NCBI GenBank assembly: GCA_928212115.1 | Contig: CAKMRJ010005745.1 | Coordinates: 95,660,841 to 95,724,840, forward strand | From: Lactuca virosa | Lineage: Eukaryota; Streptophyta; Magnoliopsida; Asterales; Asteraceae | Length of the DNA stretch: 64,000 bases | Direction: 5' to 3' | The notes under the pieces: model-generated | What the model was told of the DNA's origin: nothing | The model's input: the letters and a program-made list of their open reading frames with translations, nothing else | The model's database searches: none | Program-made: the position numbers and the translations under genes | Shown: positions 55,173 through 64,000 of the stretch, piece by piece | Layout: each line of letters begins with the position of its first letter | How positions within the stretch are numbered: the first letter of the stretch is position 1

Positions 55173-57626
55173 TTATATTCTATGCATATGTCGCATTCCG
55201 ATGCCATGGACATGTTTCCTGAAGATTGCAGTAGGAAGTGCCTTCGTAAAAAGGTCTGCTGCATTGTTACTAGATTGAACATATTTGATTTCAACTTGAT
55301 GGTTCTTTATAAGCTCTTGAGTGTACTCAAAAAACTTTGGAGGTATATGTTTTGTCCTGTCGCTCTTGATATATCCCTCTTTCATTTGAGTGACACATGC
55401 TGAGTTATCTTCATAAATTAAAGTTGGGCATATATCCTTTTCAAGTCCACATGAAGTTAAAACTAGTTGTGTCATCGATCTTAACCATATACATTCTCTA
55501 CTAGCTTCATTTAGTGCAATTACTTCAGCATGATTTGAGGATGTGGCAACAAGTGTTTGCTTTTGAGAACGCCAGGAAATTACAGTACCTCCATTCATGA
55601 ATACATATCCAGTTTGAGATCTAGCTTTATGAGGATCAGACAAATAACCTGCATCTGCATAACCAATCAAGCCTTGTTTTGAATTGTTAGGGTAAAATAA
55701 CCCTAAATCACTAGTTCCTCGAAGGTATCGAAAAATATGTTTGATTCCATTCCAATGTCTTTTTGTTGGGGCTGAACTAAATCTTGCTAGCAAGTTTACA
55801 GCGAAAGAAATGTCAGGTCTAGTACAATTGGTAAGATACATAAGAGCTCCAATTGCATTTAGATATGGTACTTCTGAACCAAGGACTTCTTCATTTTCTT
55901 CGCATGGACGAAATGGATCCTTGTCAATATTTAATGATCTAACAACCATTGGAGTGCTTAAAGGATTTGCATTTTCCATATTGAAACGTTTCAAGACTCT
56001 TTCTGTGTACTTTGATTGATGCACAAGTATTCCGTTAGGCATATGCTCAATATGTAAACCAAGACAATATTTGGTTTTTCCAAGATCTTTCATTTCAAAT
56101 TCTTTCTTTAAAAGTTCAATCACTTCAAGGATTTCTTTATTCGTTCCAATGATGTTTAGATCATCAATATAGACTGCTATGATCACATATCCAGATGTTG
56201 TTTTCTTAATAAATACACATGGACAAATAGTGTTATTTTTATAACTTTTACTTGTCAAATAATCGCTTAAACGATTGTACCACATGCGCCCAGATTGCTT
56301 TAACCCATACAAAGATCTTTGTAATTTTATAGAATACATTTCTTTGGGTTTTGCACTTAACGCTTCAGGCATTTTAAATCCTTCAGGGATTTTCATATAG
56401 ATATCACTATCAACTGATCCATACAAGTAAGCTGTAACAACATCCATAAGACGCATCTCTAAATTTTTAGATACTGCCAAGCTGATTAAATATCTGAAAG
56501 TGGTTGCATCCATTACCGGTGAATAAGTTTCTTCATAATCAATTCCAGGTCTTTGAGAGAAACCTTGAGCAACAAGCATGGCCTTGTATCTTACAATTTC
56601 GTCTTTCTCATTTCTTTTTCGTACGAAGATCCATCTATATCCTAATGGTTTCACAACTTCAGGTGTGAGGATAATGTTCCCAAAAACCTTTCTCTTGTTA
56701 AGAGAATTTAATTCAACTTGCATAGCTTCCTTCCATTTAGCCCAATCATTTCTTCTTTGACATTCAATGACAGATTGTGGTTCGGGATCATCATTCATAA
56801 TATCACATGCAACTGAATAAGAAAATATTGCACCTATATTGTCAGTTTCATTTTGGTCACATATTCTATTTGTCTGGCCATAATTTAATGCATCATCCTC
56901 CTTTCCTGGGGGAATTTGAATAATTCGTGTTTCTCCAGGAACACTTTCATCGTGATCTAGTGTATTTTCTGCTCCTCTTCTTTTTCGTGGGTTCTTATCC
57001 TTAGAACCAAATGGCCTTCCACGCTTCAGACGTGTTTTAGACTCTTGAGTGACTTTATCATCAGATTGTCCATGTGTAATGTCAATTCGAGCTGGAACAT
57101 TGACAGCTGGTATATATGATTTAGTCAACCTTTTTGTGTCAGTAAATGCATCAGGTAATTGATTTGCCATTTCTTGGAAATGCATTATCTTTTGAACTTC
57201 CATGTCACATTGCTTTGTGCGAGGGTCAAGATGTGATAAAGTAGGCTCATGCCATGACACATCCTTTTCCAGAATCTTCTTTTCTCCACCTAATGATGGG
57301 AAATTTGCCTCATCAAATTGACAATCTGCTAGGCGTGCTGTGAAAACATCACCTGTTAATGGTTCAAGATATCTTATAATAGAGACTGACTCATAACCAA
57401 CATATATTCCCAACCTTCTTTGAGGACCCATTTTTGTCCGTTGAGGTGGTGCAATAGGGACATATACTGCACACCCAAAAATTCTCAAATGGGATATATT
57501 TGGCTCTTGACCGAAAGCAAGTTGTAGTGGAGAATATACATGATATGAACTTGGTCTCATGCGTATCAATGATCCAGCATGTAAGATTGCATGGCCCCAA
57601 ACGGAAACAGGAAGTTTGGTCCTCAT
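55173..57626 (-). CDS. Copia integrase C-terminus, RT and RNase H (817 residues)
   Basis: This is the longest open frame in the window. Residues 1-140 are the integrase C-terminus (LRIFGCAVYVP, GIYVGYES). Residues 200-217 (KRGRPFGSKDKNPRKR) form an AT-hook-like basic patch. RT runs about 295-545, with YKAMLVAQGFSQRPG, MDVVTAYLYG, SLYGLKQ and the active site YIDD at about 486-489. RNase H runs about 655-800, with GYADAGYLSDPHKARSQTGY, YEDNSACV, the basic-helix DRTKHIPPKFF and ADLFTKALP. The nominal Met start is internal. The frame is separated from the integrase core by a small deletion near 57630. The RT and RNase H could still be functional if supplied in a full polyprotein. Confidence 0.88.
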   Translation of the reverse strand: MRTKLPVSVWGHAILHAGSLIRMRPSSYHVYSPLQLAFGQEPNISHLRIFGCAVYVPIAPPQRTKMGPQRRLGIYVGYESVSIIRYLEPLTGDVFTARLADCQFDEANFPSLGGEKKILEKDVSWHEPTLSHLDPRTKQCDMEVQKIMHFQEMANQLPDAFTDTKRLTKSYIPAVNVPARIDITHGQSDDKVTQESKTRLKRGRPFGSKDKNPRKRRGAENTLDHDESVPGETRIIQIPPGKEDDALNYGQTNRICDQNETDNIGAIFSYSVACDIMNDDPEPQSVIECQRRNDWAKWKEAMQVELNSLNKRKVFGNIILTPEVVKPLGYRWIFVRKRNEKDEIVRYKAMLVAQGFSQRPGIDYEETYSPVMDATTFRYLISLAVSKNLEMRLMDVVTAYLYGSVDSDIYMKIPEGFKMPEALSAKPKEMYSIKLQRSLYGLKQSGRMWYNRLSDYLTSKSYKNNTICPCVFIKKTTSGYVIIAVYIDDLNIIGTNKEILEVIELLKKEFEMKDLGKTKYCLGLHIEHMPNGILVHQSKYTERVLKRFNMENANPLSTPMVVRSLNIDKDPFRPCEENEEVLGSEVPYLNAIGALMYLTNCTRPDISFAVNLLARFSSAPTKRHWNGIKHIFRYLRGTSDLGLFYPNNSKQGLIGYADAGYLSDPHKARSQTGYVFMNGGTVISWRSQKQTLVATSSNHAEVIALNEASRECIWLRSMTQLVLTSCGLEKDICPTLIYEDNSACVTQMKEGYIKSDRTKHIPPKFFEYTQELIKNHQVEIKYVQSSNNAADLFTKALPTAIFRKHVHGIGMRHMHRI

Positions 57627-57629
57627 TAT

Positions 57630-58092
57630 CCATTAGCTGGAGACGTTTAATCAGTGATTCAGCTAAACCATTTTGTGTGTGTACATGAGCAACTGGATGC
57701 TCAACAACAATTCCTACAGACATACAATAGTCATTAAATGCTTGTGAAGTAAATTCACCAGCATTATCAAGTCTCACTCTTTTGATAGTATAATCAGGGA
57801 AATGTGCCCTTAATTTAATAATTTGGGCAAGAAACTTTGCAAATGCCATATTACGAGTTGATAATAGGCAAACATGAGACCATTTGCTGGATGCATCTAT
57901 TAAGACCATAAAGTATCTAAATGGTCCAGATGGTGGGTGAATCGGTCCACATATATCACCTTGAATTCTTTCTAGAAATCTAGGTGACCCCCTTTCAACT
58001 TTCATTGGAGAATGTTTTATAATTAACTTTCCAAGGGAACAAGATGCACATGGTTTTATGATATTGGATTGAGGAAACTTTTGGTCCTTCAA
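57630..58092 (-). pseudogene. Copia integrase zinc region and core
   Basis: The frame (58092-57391, of which 57630 upward is meaningful) reads CASCSLGK, ERIQGDICGPI with the first catalytic Asp, YFMVLIDASSKWSHVCLL, RLDNAGEFTSQAF with the second Asp, and HTQNGLAESLIKRLQ with the Glu. All three catalytic residues are present. A frameshift with loss of a few codons follows LQLM, after which the true frame is the neighbouring 817-residue one. The zinc-binding HHCC is only partly readable. Confidence 0.82.
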
Positions 58093-58671
58093 TGGATGCC
58101 CGTGTGTATTCTCAATTATCCTTCACATCATTGTTAATCCTGGGTGGCCCAACCTATCATGTCATAAACTGAATGTCCCAGGATCACAATGTTTTCCTTC
58201 TACTACCATATTTGATTCAATCATATGTATATATGTATAATGCAGACCAGAATCAAGTGTTGGTAGTTTTTCAAGCACATGGTTTTTGTCTATAATATAC
58301 ATATATTTCTTATTTTCAATGGTCACAGTTTTTGTGTCATAACCTTTGAAATATATGTCATTGAAACTTAATAAGTTTCTATTAGACTTTGGAGAAAATA
58401 AGGCATTTTCTATACAAAAGCTTGTACCATTTGGTAATATAAAATGGGCTTTCCCGGTTCCCTATATCAAGTCTGCAGGACCTGATATTGTATGTATGAC
58501 TGTTTTTGTTGGTACTAATTCTGAAAAATATTTCTTTGATTTCAGAATAGTATGTGTACTACCACTATCTGCTATACAAAGATCTCCAATCTTTTCTTGG
58601 TGTTGTGCTCCAGTTGGACTCATATTAAACTTCACATATAAAAGGAATAATAAGTGAATAAACATAATCAT
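58093..58671 (-). pseudogene. Copia protease and pre-integrase region
   Basis: A 69-residue frame (58671-58462) has CIADSGSTHTIL, the copia aspartic protease motif, with Asp in DSGST. Downstream, toward 58093, the gag_pre-integrase spacer is broken by stops, including one near 58460. The protease cuts the polyprotein in the particle. Confidence 0.75.
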
Positions 58672-58789
58672 AATTATTATTAAAAAGAAAGCTCATTTAT
58701 TGTAGGAAACACATTACATGAAAAACAAACGAAGGAAAAACAGTTTTACTAGAACAATAATAGATTTTTTTTCTCTTTTTAGTTTATGT

Positions 58790-59817
58790 CTTCCATGTCA
58801 TTACAGAAATCAGCAACATTTAGCGGAGTGAATTCAACATTATCAATGAGGTTTGCTTCTTTTCCTTTTCCTTTAATGTTACTCTTGATAAAGTTGACAA
58901 AGATGTGCAGGTGTGCGACAGGTCCTTGACCAATGGCCTGTACTACCACATCTATAACATGAACCATCAGATTTTTGTGATGTCCCAGTGTCATGTCTTG
59001 CCACTTTGGCCTTATCTTGTGTGTGGACATTGTTTCTTTATGAATATTGGTAATTATTTCTTTTCTGGCCACGACCACGATTATTACCTTGTCCACGACC
59101 AGAATTATGGTTCTGATTATGGCTTTGGTTTCGATTAAAATAGCCACAGCCTCGCCCTCGACCACGACCTCGCCCTCGTCCACGTGTATTGTTTCGATGA
59201 CCATCAATATTTGTAGCATTTGCTTCAGGAAGTGCTACTGATCCCGTTGGACGAGATTCATGGTTTTTCATTAAGAGTTCATTGTTTTGCTCTGCAACGA
59301 GCAGACATGCATTCAGTTTAGAATATCTTGTGAACTTTTGCATCCGATATTGTTGCATCAAAGTAATGTTTGTTGCATGAAATGTTGAGTAAGTTTTCTC
59401 CAACATATCTTCATCAGTAACCTCTTGTCCACAATACTTGAGTTGTGAACATATTCTGAACAAAGCTGAGTTGTATTCATTTACTTTCTTGAAGTCTTGA
59501 AACCTTAGTGTTCTCCATTCATCTCTAGCATTTGGAAGTATAACTTCCTTTTGATGATCAAATCTTTCTTTCAAAAGATTCCAGAGAATACTTGGATCAG
59601 TAACATCAAGATATTCAAATCTCAACATTTCATCAATATGCTTACAAAGGAAAACTTGTGGTTTTGCTTTGTCTTGTGCCAAGCAATTATTAAATTCATA
59701 TATAGTATTTGAGATACCCATGGATTCAAGATGCATTTTTACATCTATCATCCATGGCACATAGTTTTTCCCACTAACTTCAAGTGCTGCAAACTCGAGC
59801 TTTGCAATGTTGGACAT
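58790..59817 (-). pseudogene. Copia gag (UBN2 type) with zinc knuckle
   Basis: Start chosen at ATG 59817 (MSNIAKLEFAALEVSGKNY) rather than the upstream in-frame ATG 59841, because family members begin at this conserved block. Gag landmarks are WNLLKERFDHQKEV and FKKVNEYNSALFRICSQLKY. A Gly-Arg run (RGRGRGRGRGRG, about residue 215) is a typical RNA-binding tract. The frame ends at 59038. In a shifted frame the knuckle CYRCGSTGHWSRTC (about 58960-58920) follows, so a frameshift separates the two. Two further one-base changes are needed to reach the end near 58790 (DVEFTPLNVADF-like). Confidence 0.82.
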
Positions 59818-59841
59818 AATGTAACTATAAATTTTAAACAA

Positions 59842-60668
59842 AATTAAAATTAAAATTAAAATCCATTTATTTCAATAAATATTACACAAAAAAGAAGCGG
59901 TAAGGCTAACATTTCATATAAGCCTAAAAGTAGATGAAATTCCATATTATCTTCGATGTTAAGGATTGGGATGAAAAGTAACATGACTATTATAGTCATG
60001 ATTATCACAAAAGGATGAATCATCTTGAAGCTTGATTTCTTGAAATTGATTTATTTGATAGAAGAGAGAAATATTTGTTGTGGGTAAAATAAGCAGGGTA
60101 AAGATGTTTATTTATGGTAAAAAAAATATAGCCGTTGTTTTTGCTGCTTATAACCGTTGCATATATATTCCCGTTGTGTATATATGTATATGTATTTTAT
60201 AAATCATATAACAAGACTTATAACTAATACATAACTTTACTAATTAGAAACATAAATAAATATTAGTAAATGTTTAAATAAAATTATGAAGAGTATCTAA
60301 AATATAAATAAACATTGACATGTATAAATAAATATAATTTAAATGTTAGTATGCACAAATAAAAGTTAGTAGCATAATATAAATGTTAGTATGCATAAAT
60401 AAAAGTTAGTTGCATAATGTAAATGTTAGTTTGCATAAATAAAAATTAGTTGCATAATGTAAATGTTAGTATAAAAATTAGAATACATAAAGAAATGTTA
60501 GTATAAGAAATAAAAATTGTTAGTAGTCCATAATGTATAAGTTTCATTAATTCATTAGTATTATTATTATTTTAATATGATTGAAGTTTTTATAATTAAT
60601 AGTGTTTTTAATAAGTAATACATACATTGATTAAGATAGATGTGATTTTCCACTTGTTTAATAACCTT
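59842..60668 (-). other. Leader of the younger copia element
   Basis: Non-coding, very AT-rich, with repeated words AAATGTTAGTATGCATAAAT (about 60318-60480, four or more degenerate copies of a roughly 36-bp unit). Confidence 0.6.
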
Positions 60669-60693
60669 GATTAGAGCTTTCGTGTTGATAACG
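60669..60693 (-). promoter_or_regulatory. Primer-binding region of the younger copia element
   Basis: Just inside the 5' LTR end the minus strand reads GTTATCAACACGAAAGCTC. It is not the initiator-Met type used by the other elements here. I cannot name the tRNA. Confidence 0.4.
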
Positions 60694-60946
60694 TGTTATG
60701 AATTAAGCGTAATTAATGTAACTATAAATCAAACCAAACTAGTAAACTTTGATAAGAACTTTAATTGAGAAGAAAGAATATTTAGAGAGAATATGAAAGT
60801 TATATCTCTTATAACTTATGGTGTGTTTCATTCTTTACAATGGAGGGGTATTTATACTACAAATTTTACTAACATATAATTGTAACTAGTTAGAAATGTT
60901 GACAAATTTACCATACACCAATTATTATGTCATCCACCAATTATTT

Positions 60947-60950
<4 letters not shown>
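60694..60950 (-). repeat. 5' LTR of the younger copia element (257 bp)
   Basis: Nearly identical to 54742-55019 but lacking its extra 19-bp unit and the terminal CA. It runs straight into (TA)n at 60951. A TATA-like TATAAATACC lies on the minus strand near 60850-60859. Confidence 0.88.

Positions 60951-61040
<90 letters not shown>
60951..61040. repeat. (TA)n microsatellite
   Basis: About 90 bp with one TTA break near 60998. Confidence 0.95.
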
Positions 61041-61041
<1 letters not shown>

Positions 61042-61439
61042 TGCAATATACATCGCCCCTTGATCATGGAGGCTTCCCAAATATCATTAAGACTTGTAAA
61101 GTCTTTTTCAAAGGTGGAGGGTTTGTCACAACATTTTTTGTTAAGAGTACTCCCTCGGTGGTTGGTGCAACAAGTTCAACTTCGTTTTTGTATCAAGGAG
61201 AATTATCGAGACTACTCTCCATAATAATCTCCCATCTAATTGTTTGTCTCATGTTCTAGTCCATAAAGATCTAATAACATTAATAGACTTTTTGTTGTTA
61301 GAGACAGTCGGTAAGGTTTATGGGACAATCTCGTCTATGAGACAAATACTCCTGAGATTTGACAGTTTTTTAAGTCCGATGAAGCTATACGTTAGATCTT
61401 TGGGACATGATTTAGCTATGTTTGGAGGGACAAATGGTT

Positions 61440-61530
61440 TGTCTCGAGTGACATATGGCACAGTACGCTGATATATTTACCAAAGGACACCCATCTTTTT
61501 TATTTCTTGATTTCAGATATATTCTAACAA
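61440..61530 (+). pseudogene. Copia pol C-terminal tail fragment
   Basis: Translation near 61460 gives QYADIFTKGHPSFLFLDF, the end of a copia RNase H. Upstream sequence (61041-61440) may be the rest of this relic, with many stops. It is not separately recognisable. Confidence 0.55.
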
Positions 61531-61559
61531 GTGCGATCAAGACCTTACGTGCTGACTAC

Positions 61560-63470
61560 GAAGATGTTAGACGAGTTGCATTTGTATTGTATATATGTTA
61601 GTATTTTAGTGTGGCCCAATATATAGTCTATCCACTTATTAATTATGGAAAAATATCACGTTCCACTAAGTATTGATAGGTAGGTTGATTTAATCATGAT
61701 ATGTAGGTTGAAAATTGCAAAATTGGAGAAAAAAAATATACTAATTTACATAAGAATTGGATAAAATGAAAATGTGAGTAGTTAAAATTTTTTTAACATG
61801 TATTTCTAGTCTTCTAGTCTCTAGATGCATGCTTCATACCACAGCAATTTTTCAAACATGATTTTTAATCTCTTTGATAGTCACGTACTTTCTTGAGACA
61901 AGTCTCTCACTCTCCATCATCGTGCATGCTTCATACTAAACCTCTAGGCTCCAGCAACATTTCTCAAAGTTTTTTATTTCATAAATACAAATGGGCATCT
62001 TATTCTCCAAAGGATGGACGTTTAGTAACTTTACATATTTTATTTATTTTATTGTTTTTATAATTAATTTAATATAATTAATATGATTTTCTATCAGAAT
62101 TTTTATTGCATAATATTTGCAGTGGGTCGAATATAAAAACTGTTTTGTTTTATAAATTTGTTTCAATTTGATATATATCATACATAACATATGTTCGGTT
62201 TCAAAATTTATTTTTCTCTAGGTCTTTTATAAGTATATTTTTATAAAATATGTTTTTCATACTTAATATTGTTGGAATATAAAGTTTAACAGACGTTCGA
62301 ACTGATCTGATCGAAATAAACTATAAGTGTTTTTTATTAAACTTGATACCCTAAATATTGTCAGTTTTATAGACTAATTACACCGTTATAATATTCATAA
62401 ATCATCCGGTTCTGTTAAAAGTTCATCATAATTTATTTTAATATAAATATCACCAAAATATAAAATCAACCAATTTATTAGATATCCATAATTCATATTA
62501 AACGATTTTAGATAAACTAATAAAATAACCTTAAACCTACGACTCTACCTACAATCAATATTTTAATCAAAACTCATAATATCATTATAAAAGTTGATAA
62601 CTATTTATTAAATACGAAAACATGATAACTATTGAATAACATTATAAAAGTAAAAAAGCTATAGCTAATGATAATGACAAGTTTAATTCACCAAGAACAT
62701 AAGCAATAAATTTTAGAAAACGGTTCACATAAAAGTTAATTTTGACGAAAACAATCCTAAGTTCCTGATTTTTTTGAGAGAGACAGTCGAAAGTGTGAAT
62801 TTACCAACTTTTTAAACATTTCATTTATTGCTTCTTTTTACATGAGCTATACTACAGTTGACAAAATACAAAAATAGTATTAAAATATGCCAATTTAAGT
62901 ATTTTCTTTCCACATCTTTTAATAGTTATTTTCTTCCGACATTACAAAGATAATGGTTAGAATTACTTAATTCTATTATATTTTGATACCTATTTCACAT
63001 TTTATCGAATATAATAATTAAACTCAATTCTTCCAGTATTCACCTTTGATCAAGTAAATAATCATTAATCCCTTAAAATCGCAATCATTGCAAGTTGTAA
63101 ATTTGTACTATACAACACTATCAAAGCTTGTACCACATTGAACATGTGGACATAAATGCATCAATGACTTGTACAATGCAACATCATTACACTTCTTCAA
63201 ATCATGCGCTTGAATCCAACAATTATTTTTTTAAAATGCAACAACATAATTTTCAAATAAGCCTAAAATTCAATGTAATGTTAAAGTACATATAAGAATA
63301 GCACATATGTATGTACATTTTGTTTCTCAATTTACTTTGTTCTACTTGTTACTCTTTTAATTGAGCCCAACAAAGGAATTCTCATCTACAAGCCCACATC
63401 CGCCGGTAAGCTGATCTCCAAAAAATACAAACTACAAAATATAAAAAAAATATACATTCATTGTACCATC
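61560..63470. other. AT-rich stretch, nothing assigned
   Basis: Almost 2 kb without open frames over 65 codons, terminal repeats or recognisable families. Mean A+T is very high. Confidence 0.45.
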
Positions 63471-63479
63471 CAAAACACA

Positions 63480-63957
63480 GACATATCAAAATATTGTCAG
63501 CTTTGGACAACCCTGTCCTGAGAACTTCGTAGCAAGTCACCCAACATCCGTTCTTGTAACATCCCATGTTATGAGACGCACGTACCAAGATATTGTCTGC
63601 TTTTGGAAAACCCTAAATGGTTGGTATAACTTTCCAGGGGTCACCCACCCTGGTAACATCCCATGTTACCCTTGGGAAGTTCTCATACAGGGTAGCAGCA
63701 GACAATATCTTGGTACGTACGTCTGGTAACATTTACCAGGATGGGTGAAACCCTGGAAATTCTCATACAAGGTTTGCCGTCACATGTTACCAAACGCGCA
63801 TCGCGCATACCAAGATATTGTTTGTGCTTTGGGCTACACTGTATGAGAACTTCCAATGGGTAACCTCATCCAGGCACATACAAAGATATTGTCTGCTTTG
63901 GGCAATCCCAGTCACCCAACCCAGTATTGTTCTCGCTCAAGCACGCTTAACTACAAC
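63480..63957. repeat. Cluster of 5S-rRNA-derived segments in both orientations
   Basis: Six segments resemble the 3' half of plant 5S rRNA. Minus-type copies (GGTCACCC..., AGCACGCTTAAC) lie at about 63511-63549, 63631-63655, 63841-63873 and 63911-63953. Plus-type copies (GGGAAGTTCTCATACA, AGGATGGGTG) lie at about 63671-63690 and 63731-63770. Between them the word ACCAAGATATTGTCTGCTTT recurs five times, once inverted (63695-63716). 5S pieces next to such spacers are known from Cassandra TRIM LTRs and 5S-type SINEs. I cannot find a whole LTR or a complete 5S gene. Confidence 0.65.
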
Positions 63958-64000
63958 GACAGATATAAGGAATATTTAATTGGAGGTTAAAAGTACCTTG

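Larger units (their letters stand above)
54742..60950 (-). mobile_element. Nearly complete Ty1/copia element between TA tracts
   Basis: Its LTRs are 54742-55019 (3') and 60694-60950 (5'), at least 95 percent alike by eye, so this is the youngest-looking LTR element here. Between them on the minus strand lie gag (59817-58790), protease (about 58671-58462), integrase (58092-57391) and RT/RNase H (57626-55173). A few frameshifts split the polyprotein. (TA)n tracts abut both LTRs, so any TATA-type duplication is masked. Confidence 0.9.

Noticed and set aside
63911..63953. A functional 5S rRNA gene
   Set aside because: Only about 45 bp of the roughly 120-bp gene are present, with several changes and no 5' half.

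Overview
This is a plant nuclear DNA window, almost certainly from a eudicot. It is AT-rich and holds many (TA)n tracts, nested LTR retrotransposons with plant-type initiator-Met primer sites, plant MITE families, LINE and SINE relics, and fragments of plant genes (a Pti1-like kinase and an ANTH clathrin-assembly protein). The style of the copia and gypsy elements would suit an Asteraceae genome such as lettuce, but that is a guess from family resemblance. I see no intact host gene. The window is best read as heterochromatic or intergenic repeat territory.

Region by region. 1-17232 is a minus-strand Ty3/gypsy element (LTR, primer site, gag and protease visible; pol lies off the left edge). 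Its LTR is split by a plus-strand Ty3/gypsy element at 3772-16628, bounded by GTCTG target duplications. The inner element has a Ty1/copia RT fragment inside its 5' LTR. Its gag-protease-RT segment also appears twice around a 13-N gap, probably an assembly artefact. 17233-31000 is a patchwork: a Pti1-like kinase pseudogene, LINE fragments, a SINE with a perfect 15-bp target duplication, a Tourist-like MITE, a hAT MITE, a TIR element carrying an ANTH-domain gene fragment, and a second TIR element sitting between two (TA)n tracts. 30600-36300 holds degraded gypsy LTR material in both orientations, a solo LTR (33223-34010, TSD CTTAG) and an Athila-like ORF relic.

36306-44155 is a decayed minus-strand copia element with a GC-rich hAT MITE inside it. 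44156-46014 holds an LTR fragment and a plus-strand copia RT/RNase H relic. From 46001 to 61040 four (TA)n tracts delimit three consecutive mobile units: a copia element (46116-51226) split by a MULE-type TIR element, a Helitron-like unit (51317-54660), and a nearly full-length minus-strand copia element (54742-60950). The last stretch is mostly featureless AT-rich DNA. It ends in a cluster of short 5S-rRNA-derived segments in both orientations (63480-63957), probably Cassandra/TRIM-like.

No pathway or operon logic applies. The gag, protease, RT, RNase H and integrase domains belong to retrotransposon polyproteins, nearly all broken by stops or frameshifts. In the inner gypsy element the nonsense codons are all of the kinds C-to-T change creates, which suggests decay of methylated, silenced copies. 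Family assignments come from motifs read by eye. No database search was possible.
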